A DNA stretch of 64,000 nt, taken from Zygnema cylindricum (lineage: Eukaryota; Streptophyta; Zygnematophyceae; Zygnematales; Zygnemataceae). The translations under genes and the position numbers were made by a program. The notes below the pieces were generated by a model. That model saw nothing but the letters and a program-made list of their open reading frames with translations. It made no database searches and was not told the DNA's origin. Positions 54,701 to 64,000 of the stretch are shown piece after piece (position 1 is the stretch's first letter; each line of letters begins with the position of its first letter). Where the stretch lies: NCBI GenBank assembly GCA_037447655.1, contig JBBHKE010002102.1, positions 1-64,000 of the forward strand, written 5' to 3'.

Positions 54701-56483
54701 AGGTGAAGCAGGCTGGATTGTAGATTTAGGTGCATCCATGCACATGTGTAGAGATAAACACCTGTTCACTAAGATAAAAAAGATTCCCACCGTAGAGATA
54801 GAGTACGGGGATGAGAGGATAGTCAGTACTACTCTTGTAGCATCCGTAGATCTAAAAGTGTTAGTAGAAGGAAAAACATCTATAGTTATATTCTCCGATG
54901 TATTGTTTATTCCGGGGCTGAACAAATACCTCATCTCTATGTCTGTTTTAGATGATAAGGGTTTTGATACTAGCACTAGGAAAGGAGTCTTTACTGCTAG
55001 CTTTGAGGAGGAAGTTTATTTCACTGGTGAAAAAGGTAGTCTAAGGATATTTAGGCTGATTTTAAGCAATGAAAAGAAGTAACTTTATTATGTTGGTGTT
55101 CATGATATAATGTTGTGGCATAAGAGGCTTGGGCATGTGAATCTAGATAAGTTAAGAGAGATGAAAAAGATGGGAGTAGTGGAAGGGATTCAGTTCGGTG
55201 AAAGTGAGAATCTAAGTGATTGTAGTGGATGTGCTCAAGATAAAGCACACTGGTTACCCTTCCCAAAAACTACCACCTATAAGGGAGAAAAGATTCTAGA
55301 TTTAGTACACACAAATATTTGGGGGCCGGCTAGAGTTCCATCACCTGGGGAGAAAAAATTTATGATAAGTATCATCGATGATTGGTCTCGGTATTCCAGG
55401 GTGTATTATTTGAAAAATAAGTTAGAGGCTCATGAATGTTTTAAACAATATAAAGCATAGAGTGAAAAACTCCAGGAAACCTCAATCAAGAAAGTAAGGA
55501 GTTACAATGGTGGAGAGTATACCTAAAACCAGTTTGAGGATTTTTTGAGAGAATATAGAGTGCAACACCAAAAGAAAGTTCATGAAAATCCTGAGCAGAA
55601 TGGTGTAGCTGAAAGATTAAATAGAACACTAAGTGATAGTGTTCGGAGTATGCTGTCAAATAAAAATATATGAAAGAATTTTTGGGCCGAAGCAATAAAC
55701 TGTGCAAATTATCTCAAGAATAGAGTTCTTACTTTAGCAGTTAAAGATCAAACACCTTAAGAGAGATGGACAAGCCGAAAACCAGATGTTTCACTCTTAA
55801 AGGTTTTCGGTAGTCAAGTGTTCAGTTTAGACAAAGGTCGCTCAAACTGGAAGTTAGACACAAAAGGACAACCAGGATATCTACTAGGATATGATGAAGA
55901 TGTAAAAGGATACAGAGTCTACAATCTCAAAAGAGAGGATATTATTCTAGTGAAGCATCTAGTGGTTATGGATGAAGGAAAATCTATAGATTCCTTTAAG
56001 CATACAAAGACAGTCAAAATCAGATTTGAGTCAGAAAATTGTGATGACGTTGAGCTTCCTAACTATCGAAGATTTCAAGAAGATGATGATCTTGCAAGTA
56101 CGGATCAGATCGAGAAGGACCCAAATGAGGAACCCCTAGTATTAACTCTAACCGAAGCGGAAGACATGGTGGAAATCCACCCGGAATCAAGGGATAGGGG
56201 AGAAGTAGAAACTATTTAGAAGAATCCAAGAGAGCCATCTATTCAAGCAACCGAGATTGAGGGAGGGAGAAGAAGCAGCAAAAGAGTGCAAGAGAGACAA
56301 GTTAACAATGAGGTAACCAAACAGTCTCACCCTGATCAACCTCAAACTTATAATGAGGCAATGACTTGTCCTGAAAGAAACTGGTGGAAGACAGCCATTA
56401 ATGAGGAGATGGCATCAATTATGGCCGTCGATACATGGGAATTGGTGGATTGTCCTCCTGACAGAAAGTCAATTGGGGTGTAA
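54701..56483 (+). pseudogene. Element J: protease and integrase, inactive
   Basis: The protease motif is IVDLGAS (Asp kept, Ser lost). A TAA follows SNEKK. GAG-pre-integrase reads WHKRLGHVNLDKL and CSGCAQDKAHWLPFP. In integrase the first Asp is Asn (HTNIWGP) and the second is Tyr (RSYNGGEY). Stops occur at YKA*, GEYT*, KNI* and QTP*. The third site region EQNGVAERLNRT remains. The linker runs to 56483, with one TAG. Confidence 0.82.
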
Positions 56484-57630
56484 GTGGGTATTTAAGCTGA
56501 AACTCAACCCGGAAAACACCATTGAGCGCTACAATGTTCGGTTAGTGGCGAAGGGATTTCCCCATAAAGAGGAAATTGACTACGGGGATACTTTTGCTCC
56601 GGTTGTCATGTTTCCTTCGGTTTGGATACTTCTCAATATGGCGGCAACAGAAGACATTGTAGTGCATCAGATGGACATCAAGACGACCTTCCTACATGGA
56701 GAGTTGGAAGAGGGAATTTTTATGCGACAGCCTGAAGGATTTGTGGAGCAAGGGGAGGAAAGCAAGATATGCCGATTGATCAAATCTTTGTATGGGCTGA
56801 AACAGGCGCCCCGGCAATGGAACAAGAAGCTCGATGAGTTTTTTACAGGTTTGGGAAATATTCGGATCAGCTCCGATCACTCAATTTATTTGTTTGAAGA
56901 TGAGGAAGGAATTATTTTTATTGCAATTTATGTCGATGATTTGCTTGTTTTACGTAAATCTTTGGATAAAATAAATAAGTTGAAAAATGATTTAAAAGGA
57001 AGATTTGAGATGAACCATGTGGGAGAAGCAAGGTATATTTTGGGAATTCAGGTAGAGAGAGACAGAGATATAAAGATAATATGATTAACTCAAAAAGAGA
57101 CCATTGGAAACATGTTAGAAAAATTCCAAATGGACAAGGCTAATAGTTGTACCACTCCTATGGAATTAATGAAGGGAAGTGAGGGGAGAGAGGAAGAGGG
57201 AGTTATAATCTTAGATGATGAGGTAAGCCCGGAAGAGAAAAGATTTATACAGACCATCACTTATACACAAGTAGTGGGCAGCCTAATATATTTCATGAAT
57301 TGTACCCGTCCAAACATAGCCACAGCTGTAAGAGTACTAAGTAGGAGTCTGAATGCTCCCACTAAAAAATATTGGGAGGCAGCTAAGAGAGTCATTATAT
57401 ATCTCATAGGGACTAGGGATCTAAAGTTGCATTTGGGTGGGAACAATATTGACATCACCACTTCGAGTGATGCCAGCTATCGGGATGCTCCTATGAGGAG
57501 ATGCACATCTGGATATGTATTCTATGTGGGTGATGGGGCTTGCTGCTGGAGCAGCAAGCAACAAAAGGTCATTGCTGTTGAAATTAATAGATTTTTAGAG
57601 TATTTTCTAGGTATACATATGTTGGTATAG
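56401..57630 (+). pseudogene. Element J: reverse transcriptase and cut RNase H
   Basis: RVT_2 is open at 56401-57084 with CKWVFKLKLNPENTIERY, HQMDIKTTFLHGELEEGIF, YGLKQAPRQW and the intact IYVDDLLV. TGA replaces Arg after DIKII. 57112-57578 covers the thumb and the start of RNase H (GDGACCWSSKQQKVIA). At 57579 the frame passes into an LTR, giving a false C-terminus. This is the best-preserved RT in the window. Confidence 0.84.
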
Positions 57631-58487
57631 AAGGAAAAGAAAAGTACGCACAGCCTGCCTCCACCTCCTCTCTCTAGCCCCCATACTTGTTGTAGTCACT
57701 GAAGGATAGAGAGGGTGGTTGAACCATGGCTGCCTTAGTTTAACAGACAGTTATTTTAGTAGGTTACTAAAAAGATACCTGACGACCCAGGACTTGATCC
57801 TGGTACCTGCCGTCCGTAAGGTTAGCCGGTATGTGTCAGCTTTATCCTATTAGAATAGGACCAATGCTAAATGCTATAGGGTATGATAGATATATATTTA
57901 TTTAGTAGTAAACGAATTCATTTAACAGAAACTGTATACGGCATGCATAGATCTAGTTTTGTAAAAGTACAAAGTACGATACTATTTTGAAACGGATACC
58001 ACGCAAGTATTTATGACAGCTAAGATTGCGTTTTGGTTCATATCCGACGGCGTACATCATTGCCGGGATCTCGGAATGGTCACTTTGGCGTTTAGTGACA
58101 TGGCATGACCTGGCCCCACGTGGAGAGATAACATTCGGTCGCGGGAATTCCAAGGAACGTACGGACGAGTGAAAAGTGGACACGAGTCCGCTTAATACCC
58201 TTGTTGTACATAGGCCGTACAAAAGGTACACTGGCAGTAGTACTTTTTGGTATGGTACAGTATTCTGATTGGTCAATACTTCAGTAGATAGGAGTTATTT
58301 GAGGGAATTAGGACTTAGAAAATTTTCGAAGTCAGTCACCTCTCTCTTTGAGAGTTTGTACAAATTGGCATTTTTAGTGCCTCATAACTTATCGGCTGGT
58401 TAGCCGTTTTCAGTGATTCTTTTTCCTACGGACTCAATGGAGTCTAGGCTGCACACACGAGCAGTCAAATTGTCAATTTGCCTTCTT
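57579..58487 (+). repeat. A-C-type LTR, truncated, inserted in J
   Basis: Starts TGTTGAAATTAATAG, matching the start of the A-C LTRs in opposite orientation. It keeps their order of motifs, including the GTAC hairpin (58214-58254). It is cut at 58487 by the gypsy LTR region. The 5 bp before it are ATTGC; the partner is not seen. Confidence 0.78.
57769..57856 (-). promoter_or_regulatory. Antisense tRNA-like Pol III module in the 57579 LTR
   Basis: Minus strand: A-box-like TATTCTAATAGG (57856-57845), T arm CCAGG-ATCAAGT-CCTGG, T5 at 57773-57769. Confidence 0.55.
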
Positions 58488-59997
58488 GGGTATCGTGCAT
58501 GAGACACAAGCAAGAGCGAACATGCATCCCAACCAGCAAAGTTATGCTCCAGACATAAATACAAACGAAAATGATAAGAAGGGCAAAATGTATATACAAC
58601 ATGCACAAGAATAAAGGTGAAGATGACCAAAAGAATAAAAAGGAAGAATACTCCCCTAGCGTGAAGTGACCCCTATAATTATACTAAGCCGTGGGATAAC
58701 CACTAGGCTCCCAGGTATTCCACGTATTCTCTACAAGAGTTATCTCAAGAAAGGCAACGAAGCAATAGAAAGCACTTCCAAACAAAAACGAAGAAAAAAC
58801 AGATTTAGCCAAAAATGACACTTCCCAATACAACCAAAATGCCCCAACAACAAATACTCCCAAGCAAACCGTCCAGCTGTCCAGAGAACGGCGCAGCTAA
58901 CAAAAGATGCCACACTCGAAGCTTCCACTCCACAAATCACCAAATAGACAAGTTTGGAGGGAACCTTCCGGACTTGACCGAAGCAGTGTGGATTAAAAAC
59001 AAGGCAGAATATTAGGAGACAAAAATTCGTATGCTAACTAGCATCTATCAAAAGCTAACAAGAGGAAAAGAAATAATGGGCAATCTGTGGCAAGGAGGAA
59101 GCAAGAAAATTGCTCCGCCGCCAAGAGAAAATTCTTGTCCAAAAGCTAGAAATTCTAAGTCTAAAAATAGACTAAGTAGAAGCTACGCTAGGCCTAAACG
59201 AAACTGGCCTACGTCTAGTCTACTTTACATGTATGGAACTACTTAGAATGTTGGCCAATAGGCGGCCAACATTGTTTGCCGTATGTTCGCATAATCCACC
59301 ATCCGAGGCTAAAAACCCTCCTTAACTACATGTACGCGCGAACCTACATGGGTTCGCGACTTAAATATATAATGGTACATTGAAGCGTCGATGGTACTCC
59401 CAGATATCGCGCTTCATGGCCAAAAGATACTTCAAGTATGTACTCCAAAATTGTGTACCTGCGCACAAAACGAAACAATAGTACGCAAGCAATTAGTACA
59501 TATACAAATAGACGTATATGCGAATCGCGTACACGTCAAAGATAAGTGAACCGATGTGCCTTTGCATTTGCGAACGGAAATCATGCACGCGCGCAAAAAT
59601 AATTGTGCGTGCGTGTACGTTTTTGTTCGAGCGTGTTGAATATTGCGTGCGCGTGCACAATATCGTGCGTGCGTGCCAAACATCGTGCACGCATGTAAAA
59701 TATCGCTCGCGCATGCACAATTTCATGCGTGTGTGCGAAATATATCGTGCGCGCATACAAAATATCTTGCATGCTCGCGACCGACACCATGCGGCATGAT
59801 AGTTATCGTGCATGAGAGACAAGCAAAAGCGAACATGCATCCCAACCAGCAAAGTCATGCTCCAGACATATATACAGACGAAAATGAATGAGAAGGGAAA
59901 AATGTATATACAACATGCAAAAGAATAAAGGTGAAAATGACCGAAGGAATAAAAGGGAAGAATACTCCCCTAGCGTGAAGTGACCCCTATAATTCCC
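58488..59997 (-). repeat. Gypsy L 3' LTR region with a repeated 5' end
   Basis: On the minus strand the LTR begins around AATTATAGGGGTCACTTCACGC at 59997, directly after a run of Gs that serves as polypurine tract (59996-60004). The first 190 bp or so of this LTR (59804-59997) recur at 58488-58670. The right copy and the left copy bracket about 1.13 kb of LTR sequence. No TG/CA ends are obvious, so exact limits are uncertain. Confidence 0.6.
59575..59782. repeat. Degenerate tandem repeats of alternating purine-pyrimidine
   Basis: About eight imperfect copies of a roughly 27-bp unit like ATATCGTGCGCGCATGCACA. The CGTGCGCGTGCACA stretches alternate purine and pyrimidine and are also self-complementary. 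Confidence 0.7.
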
Positions 59998-60029
59998 CCC
60001 CCCAGGTCCTTAGCCTGCGAAAGAGCTGG

Positions 60030-60305
60030 TCAAACAGCCAGCAGCTCACGACTGCCATAGCAAAACCAGTGGCCAGCTGGTACATCTCTCAATGGAGGAA
60101 CTAAGCACTCCATGTGAAACCCTTGGTTGCAATGGTCGCACAAGAGCATGGAAGTCTCGTCGTCTGCTAGCTTGCAAATGGTACATTCCGTCGCCTTTGT
60201 GATTGGCATCCTCATCGGATCCATATCTTGTGACAAATCCGGTAAGTAACAAGGGGCACAGTTCTTTGAATGCTCTCGAATTATCATGTATACGCACCCT
60301 GCAAA
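60030..60305 (-). pseudogene. Gypsy L: PHD finger at the C-terminus of integrase
   Basis: Minus-strand frame reads NCAPCYLPDLSQDMD, then a PHD finger: CTIC, a short acidic loop, MLLCDHC, GFHMEC, PPL and HWFCYGS, then a stop 6 codons later. The C4HC3 pattern is complete except for the last ligand, which is Ser (CYGS for CxxC). A single frameshift separates it from integrase (GLQGAYT). PHD fingers read histone H3 tails, so in this position it may steer integration, as chromodomains do in chromoviruses. Confidence 0.8.
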
Positions 60306-61374
60306 CCCAACATCCCATTAGCATCCATTTCCACCACACGAAGAATGTGAGGTGAAACATTCGTGTCCAAAGTGTCTAAAGATTGTCGTCTAAGGTACAC
60401 GTAATCTCCAACCCGATAAGATTTATGTTGAGGCTTGTAACTGCCACTTCGCGTGGTGGCAAAGCACAAAGTATCTCGATGTTGGGCAATCTGCAAATTA
60501 TCAAAAGCCATGGGCATCTCACGAGCGAAAAGTAAAGCACGGCGAGTTAGTTCTTCCAAGAATATGGTATCAAACATTAGAGGCAAAGGTAAACTTGATG
60601 CTTTCTGAATATTCCGACCGAGCAAGGGTGCTCGACCGAAGAGAATATAGTACGGGCTGAAATTAGCCAAACTAGCATGTACGGACATCCGGTATCCCAT
60701 GGTGATATAGCCTAAGGATTCGTCCTAGACGGCGATGTGTTTCACCAAACAATGCTTTCGAAGAGCCCGCTTAAAAGTCTGGACAGCTCGTTCTGCCAAG
60801 CCATCGGCTTGTGGGTGATCACAACTCGTCCGGCGATGATCAATTAAAGCTTCATCCTACATCTCTTGAAATTCCCCTCGAAACTCCGTACCCTGGTCGT
60901 GAGAACCTCCGCAAGAGCTCCGTAACGCATGAGAACGTGCTCTTTAAAAGCAGTGGTGGTCAATTTAGCGGTCTTGTGGGGAAGAGTGACCACCTCTACC
61001 CACTTGCTAAAATTTTCAATCATTATCATGATGTATTGTTTCCCCTTTCAAGATAAGGGAAACGGTCCGGCAAGATCCACGGACCAGCAATAAAGCAATC
61101 CTCTGATATGCAATGGTTGTAGAGACACCTGCCGATTAGAGAAAGAGGTGCGTAGCCGGTCGCATGTGGCGCATTTGTGGAGAATGGCCGCCACATCCGC
61201 TTGCATTCCGGACCACCAATAGCGTGCCTGTACAAGGCTCAAAGTACGCTTGGTCCCATAATGGCCAAGCTCGGTATGTATTTGCTCAATCAAGGACAAG
61301 CGCTCGGTTGGCCGGGGAACATGCCGATGACTACTGTCCGCCAGCAATCGAACTAAAGATTCGTCAAGCCACAT
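60284..61374 (-). pseudogene. Gypsy L: integrase
   Basis: 61374-61048 has the zinc site (HTELGHYGTKRTL, then CATCDRLR) and the first Asp in SVDLAGPFP. 61029-60844 continues NFSKWVEVV, then a 1-bp shift. In the next frame DQGTEFRGEF (second Asp), a TAG, and DHPQADGLAERAVQTFKR (Glu) can be read to about 60760. After another TAG, 60700-60284 has GYRMSVHASLANFSPYYILFG and YRVGDYVYLRR. All three catalytic acids are encoded; three lesions break the frame. Confidence 0.84.
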
Positions 61375-61398
61375 ATAATTTTTGGCTCGTTTCTTTAC

Positions 61399-62344
61399 TC
61401 AGTCTTCCTCCTCGGTGGTAGTACCGGGCCGAAAGGTTTGAGAGGAGAGGAAGAGGATTAATGGGCCGTCACGCCACGGATCTGTGGTCGGCGGAGGGTG
61501 AAGAATAGAAGAGAGACAGTAAGTGATATAGGAACCAGCCGACATGGCCGGTACCTCGTCCTTGTCAAAATCTTGCCGGACACCGTTATCGGTGGTCCGA
61601 GGTAGTGGATTCCGAGAAATCCCGTCGGCGTTCAAGCTTAACAAACCGGGCCAATGGATGACATCAACGTCATACTCTTGTAAAATTAAAGCCCATCGGG
61701 CAAGCTTCCCTGAAAGCTTATTGTTGGTCATCAACTAATGAAGGGGTTGATGGTCAGTTAGGAGCGTGAATGGCTTGCTGTAAAGATAATGTCGAAAATG
61801 AACAATACCCCATTTCGTGACAAGACTTTCACCCTCATAACTACTGTAATTAGATTCAGCCTGGTTATTGCTCCGGCTGGCGTATGCCACTACGTATTCC
61901 TCTCCATTTAACTCTCTTTGCGTTAAAATAGCCACAATGCCTGGCTTCCCGAAATCGGTTTGTAGGCAAAAGGGAAGCCTGTGGTTAGGAGGTCGGAGAA
62001 TGGGAGCGCTAGAAAGGGCGGTTTTCAGTTTTTGAAACGCTTCTACTTGGGCGGCTCCCCAAACAAAAGGCACTTCTTTCTTGAGAAGGTCATTAAGGGG
62101 AGAAGCCATCGTACTAAAATTCAGTACAAAACGACGGTAATTATTGGCTAGTCCAAGAAAAGCCCTCATACTAGTGAGATCTGTAGGGGCCGGCAGTTTA
62201 GTGATAGCCTCTACCTTAGCTTTGAAGGGAGTGATGCCTTCAGCTAAAATAAAATGGTCGAGATAGGGCACTCCCTCCGCACCGAAAGTACACTTGGCTG
62301 GGTGACACTTCAACCCGACTTTCTTTAACTCGGTGAGAACCCAG
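61399..62344 (-). pseudogene. Gypsy L, left copy: RT thumb and RNase H
   Basis: 62313-61735 encodes CTFGAEGVPYLDHFILAEGI, LRAFLGLANNYRR-like (MRAFLGLANNYRRF) and the RNase H motifs QTDFGKPGIVAIL and YSSYEGESLV. A stop splits it from 61734-61399 (KLSGKLARWALILQEYDVDVIHWPG). It is joined downstream to the integrase above. It begins abruptly at 62344, inside the RT thumb, next to filler DNA. Confidence 0.84.
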
Positions 62345-62500
62345 GTTTGTTTATGTTGATTTTTCCATCAAACCTTAGTTGTTGCATGTTAAATGGAGGA
62401 TGCATTTCAAATGATTGTTCATTGGCCTAGCTTCGCTTAGCTTTTTGCATGATAGTTTGGGTGGCTTCTGTGGTCTATTTTAGACCAAATAACAATAGGA
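62345..62500. other. Filler of about 156 bp between two gypsy copies
   Basis: Sequence unrelated to either gypsy copy and without coding potential; T-rich, no recognisable repeat. Confidence 0.5.
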
Positions 62501-64000
62501 ACCTGCCGACATGACCGGTACCTTGTCTTCGTTGAAATCTTGTTGGACACTGTTATCGGTGGTCTAAGGTAGTGGATTCCGGGAAATCTCGTCGGCGTTC
62601 AAGCTTAACAAACCCGGCCGATGGATGATCTCAACGTTGTACTCTTGTAGAATTAAAGCCCATCGGGCAAGCTTCCCTGAAAGCTTATCGTTGGTCATCA
62701 ACCAATGAAGGGGTTGATAGTCAGTTAGGAGCGTGAATGGCTTGCCGTAGAGATAATGTCGAAAGTGAACAATACCCAATACCGCAACGAGACATTCACC
62801 CTCGTAACTACTGTAATTAGATTCATCTCGGTTATTGCTCCGGCTGGCGTATGCCACTACGTATTCCTCTCCATTCAACTCTCTTTGCGTTAAAATAGCC
62901 GCAATGCCCGGCTTCCCGAAATCGGTTTGTAGGCAAAAGGGAAGCTTGTGGTTAGGAGGTCGGAGAATGGGAGCCTTAGAAACGGCGGTTTTCAGTTTTT
63001 GAAACGCTTCTACTTGGGCGGGTCTCCAAACAAAGGGCACTTCTTTTTTGAGAAGGTCATTAAGGGGAGAAGCAATCGTACTAAAATTCAGTACACGTCG
63101 ACGATAATAATTGGCTAATCCGAGAAAAGCCCTAAGACTAGTGAGATCTGTAGGGGCCGGCAGTTTAGCGATAGCCTCTACCTTAGCTTCCAAGGAAGTG
63201 ATGCCCTCAGCTGAAATAAAATTGCCGAGATAGGGCACTCCCTCCGCGCCGAAAGTACACTTGACTGGGTGACACTTCAGCCTGACTTTCTTTAACTCGG
63301 TGAGAACCCACTCAACATGGCGGGCGTGCTCCTCAACCGTGGCGGAAGCGATTATCAAGTCATCGATGTAGCACCGGGCAAATTTACATCCACCCAACAC
63401 CGAATCCATGATTTTTTGAAACACGGCGGGTGCATTCTGAAGACCGAAAGGCATGACTACCCATTCCCACCGACCATCACTGCCCCAAAATGTAGTTTTA
63501 TGCCGATCTCTTTCCTCAATTTCAATCTAGTTAAACCCTTGATGCAAGTCAAGAATGCTAAAGAACTTTGCACCACCTACATAGTCAAATATTTCCTCCG
63601 CTAAAGGCATAGGGTGGCGGTCTTGAACGGTCCGGGCATTGAGCTCTCGATAGTCCCCACACATTCTTCGCTTAGTAAAATTTCCGTCGGAATCTTTCTT
63701 CCTAGGCATGACTGTGGGGGCGGCAAAGGTGGAATCCGTCCGATAGATTAGACCGGCTTCTTCCAATTCTGCGCATCTTTTGTCCACCATCTCCCATTCC
63801 ATTTCAAAGAGACGGTGTTTTAGCTTAAAGATAGGTCGATCGTCTTCAAGGTCGATTGACATTTTGTAAGTAGAATGACGTCCTATGTCATTCATGGAGA
63901 AAGCAAACGTATTTATATGACGGATGACTGTGTCACTTAATAGTGCATGTTCTGCCTTTGTGAGACTGGAACCGAACTTCCACTTGGGCGTTTCGAGACT
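62501..64000 (-). pseudogene. Gypsy L', right copy: RT and RNase H, runs off the window
   Basis: The frame is open from the window edge (64000) through ATG 63895 to 63527, with DDRPIFKLKHRLFEMEWEMV, CGDYRELNARTV and FFSILDLHQGFN. A TAG (CAG in origin) then interrupts it. It resumes as RDRHKTTFWG and from 63454 MPFGLQNAPAVFQKIM, the intact catalytic CYIDDLIIAS, thumb, and RNase H (QTDFGKPGIAAIL, YSSYEGECLV) to ISRNPLP at 62567. A TAG follows where the left copy has CGG. Apart from these stops it is the best-preserved gypsy RT here. It ends at 62501. Confidence 0.86.

Larger units (their letters stand above)
52583..57578 (+). mobile_element. Copia element J, 3' truncated
   Basis: 5' LTR 52583-53587, primer site 53588-53602 (GGTTATGGGCCCACC), gag-pol 53568-57578. 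The RNase H domain is cut by another LTR at 57579, and no 3' LTR follows in the window. Same broad family as F and I but diverged. Confidence 0.84.

Noticed and set aside
59432-59891. Overlapping His/Arg/Cys-rich frames on both strands in the gypsy LTR
   Set aside because: They come from the CGTGCG repeats being open in all frames; no domain and no codon bias.
1-64000. DNA transposons, Helitrons, LINEs or SINEs as separate insertions
   Set aside because: I found no transposase, terminal inverted repeats with matching duplications, Helitron ends, LINE RT or poly-A-tailed units; all mobile parts recognised here are LTR-based.

Overview
This window is a dense, nested cluster of LTR retrotransposons from a plant-type (streptophyte) nuclear genome. 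I see no convincing host gene, rRNA, functional tRNA gene, CRISPR array or bacterial operon. The evidence for a plant or charophyte-like host is the Ty1/copia elements with plant-type Gag (UBN2), GAG-pre-integrase, integrase, RVT_2 and RNase H domains, about 1-kb LTRs, and Ty3/gypsy elements carrying either a chromodomain or a C-terminal PHD finger. The species cannot be fixed from sequence alone. Nearly every reading frame is broken by stops or frameshifts, so this is mostly dead, layered transposon DNA.

Layout. 1-990: 5' end of a minus-strand copia element (M), with gag leaving the window and its 5' LTR. 991-1369 plus 18026-18524: the 5' LTR of an old plus-strand element (D), split by an array. 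1370-18020: three minus-strand copia elements (A, B, C) in direct tandem, sharing LTRs, with an exact 4960-bp period; C carries a solo M-type LTR in gag. 18506-22942: non-autonomous plus-strand elements D and E, which keep gag and scraps of pol. 22943-29384: copia F (plus), with both LTRs. 29385-30820: truncated minus element G. 30821-31623: gypsy gag fragment. 31624-44357: minus copia H, interrupted by plus copia I at 33303-39784. 44358-49170: minus gypsy material (K has integrase and a chromodomain), split by a solo copia LTR at 47571-48621. 49171-52582: several orphan LTRs. 52583-57578: copia J (plus). 57579-58487: truncated copia LTR. 58488-64000: minus gypsy elements (L), with a C-terminal PHD finger and a duplicated RT-RNase H block.

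How the parts work together. In the copia lineage the LTR runs past the gag start codon, so the first Gag residues are encoded in the LTR. The primer-binding site follows at once and lies inside gag. It matches the anticodon arm of initiator tRNA-Met (GGTTATGGGCCCACC), a half-tRNA priming scheme like that of Drosophila copia and yeast Ty5.

The most unusual signal is a tRNA-like RNA polymerase III unit (A-box-like motif, B-box-like T arm with paired substitutions, then usually a T run) placed antisense to the retroelement about 200-290 bp inside the 5' end of nearly every copia LTR that is long enough to contain that position. The stems keep pairing while their sequences differ between families, which suggests selection for an RNA structure. 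I know of no described equivalent, but this could not be checked by search here.
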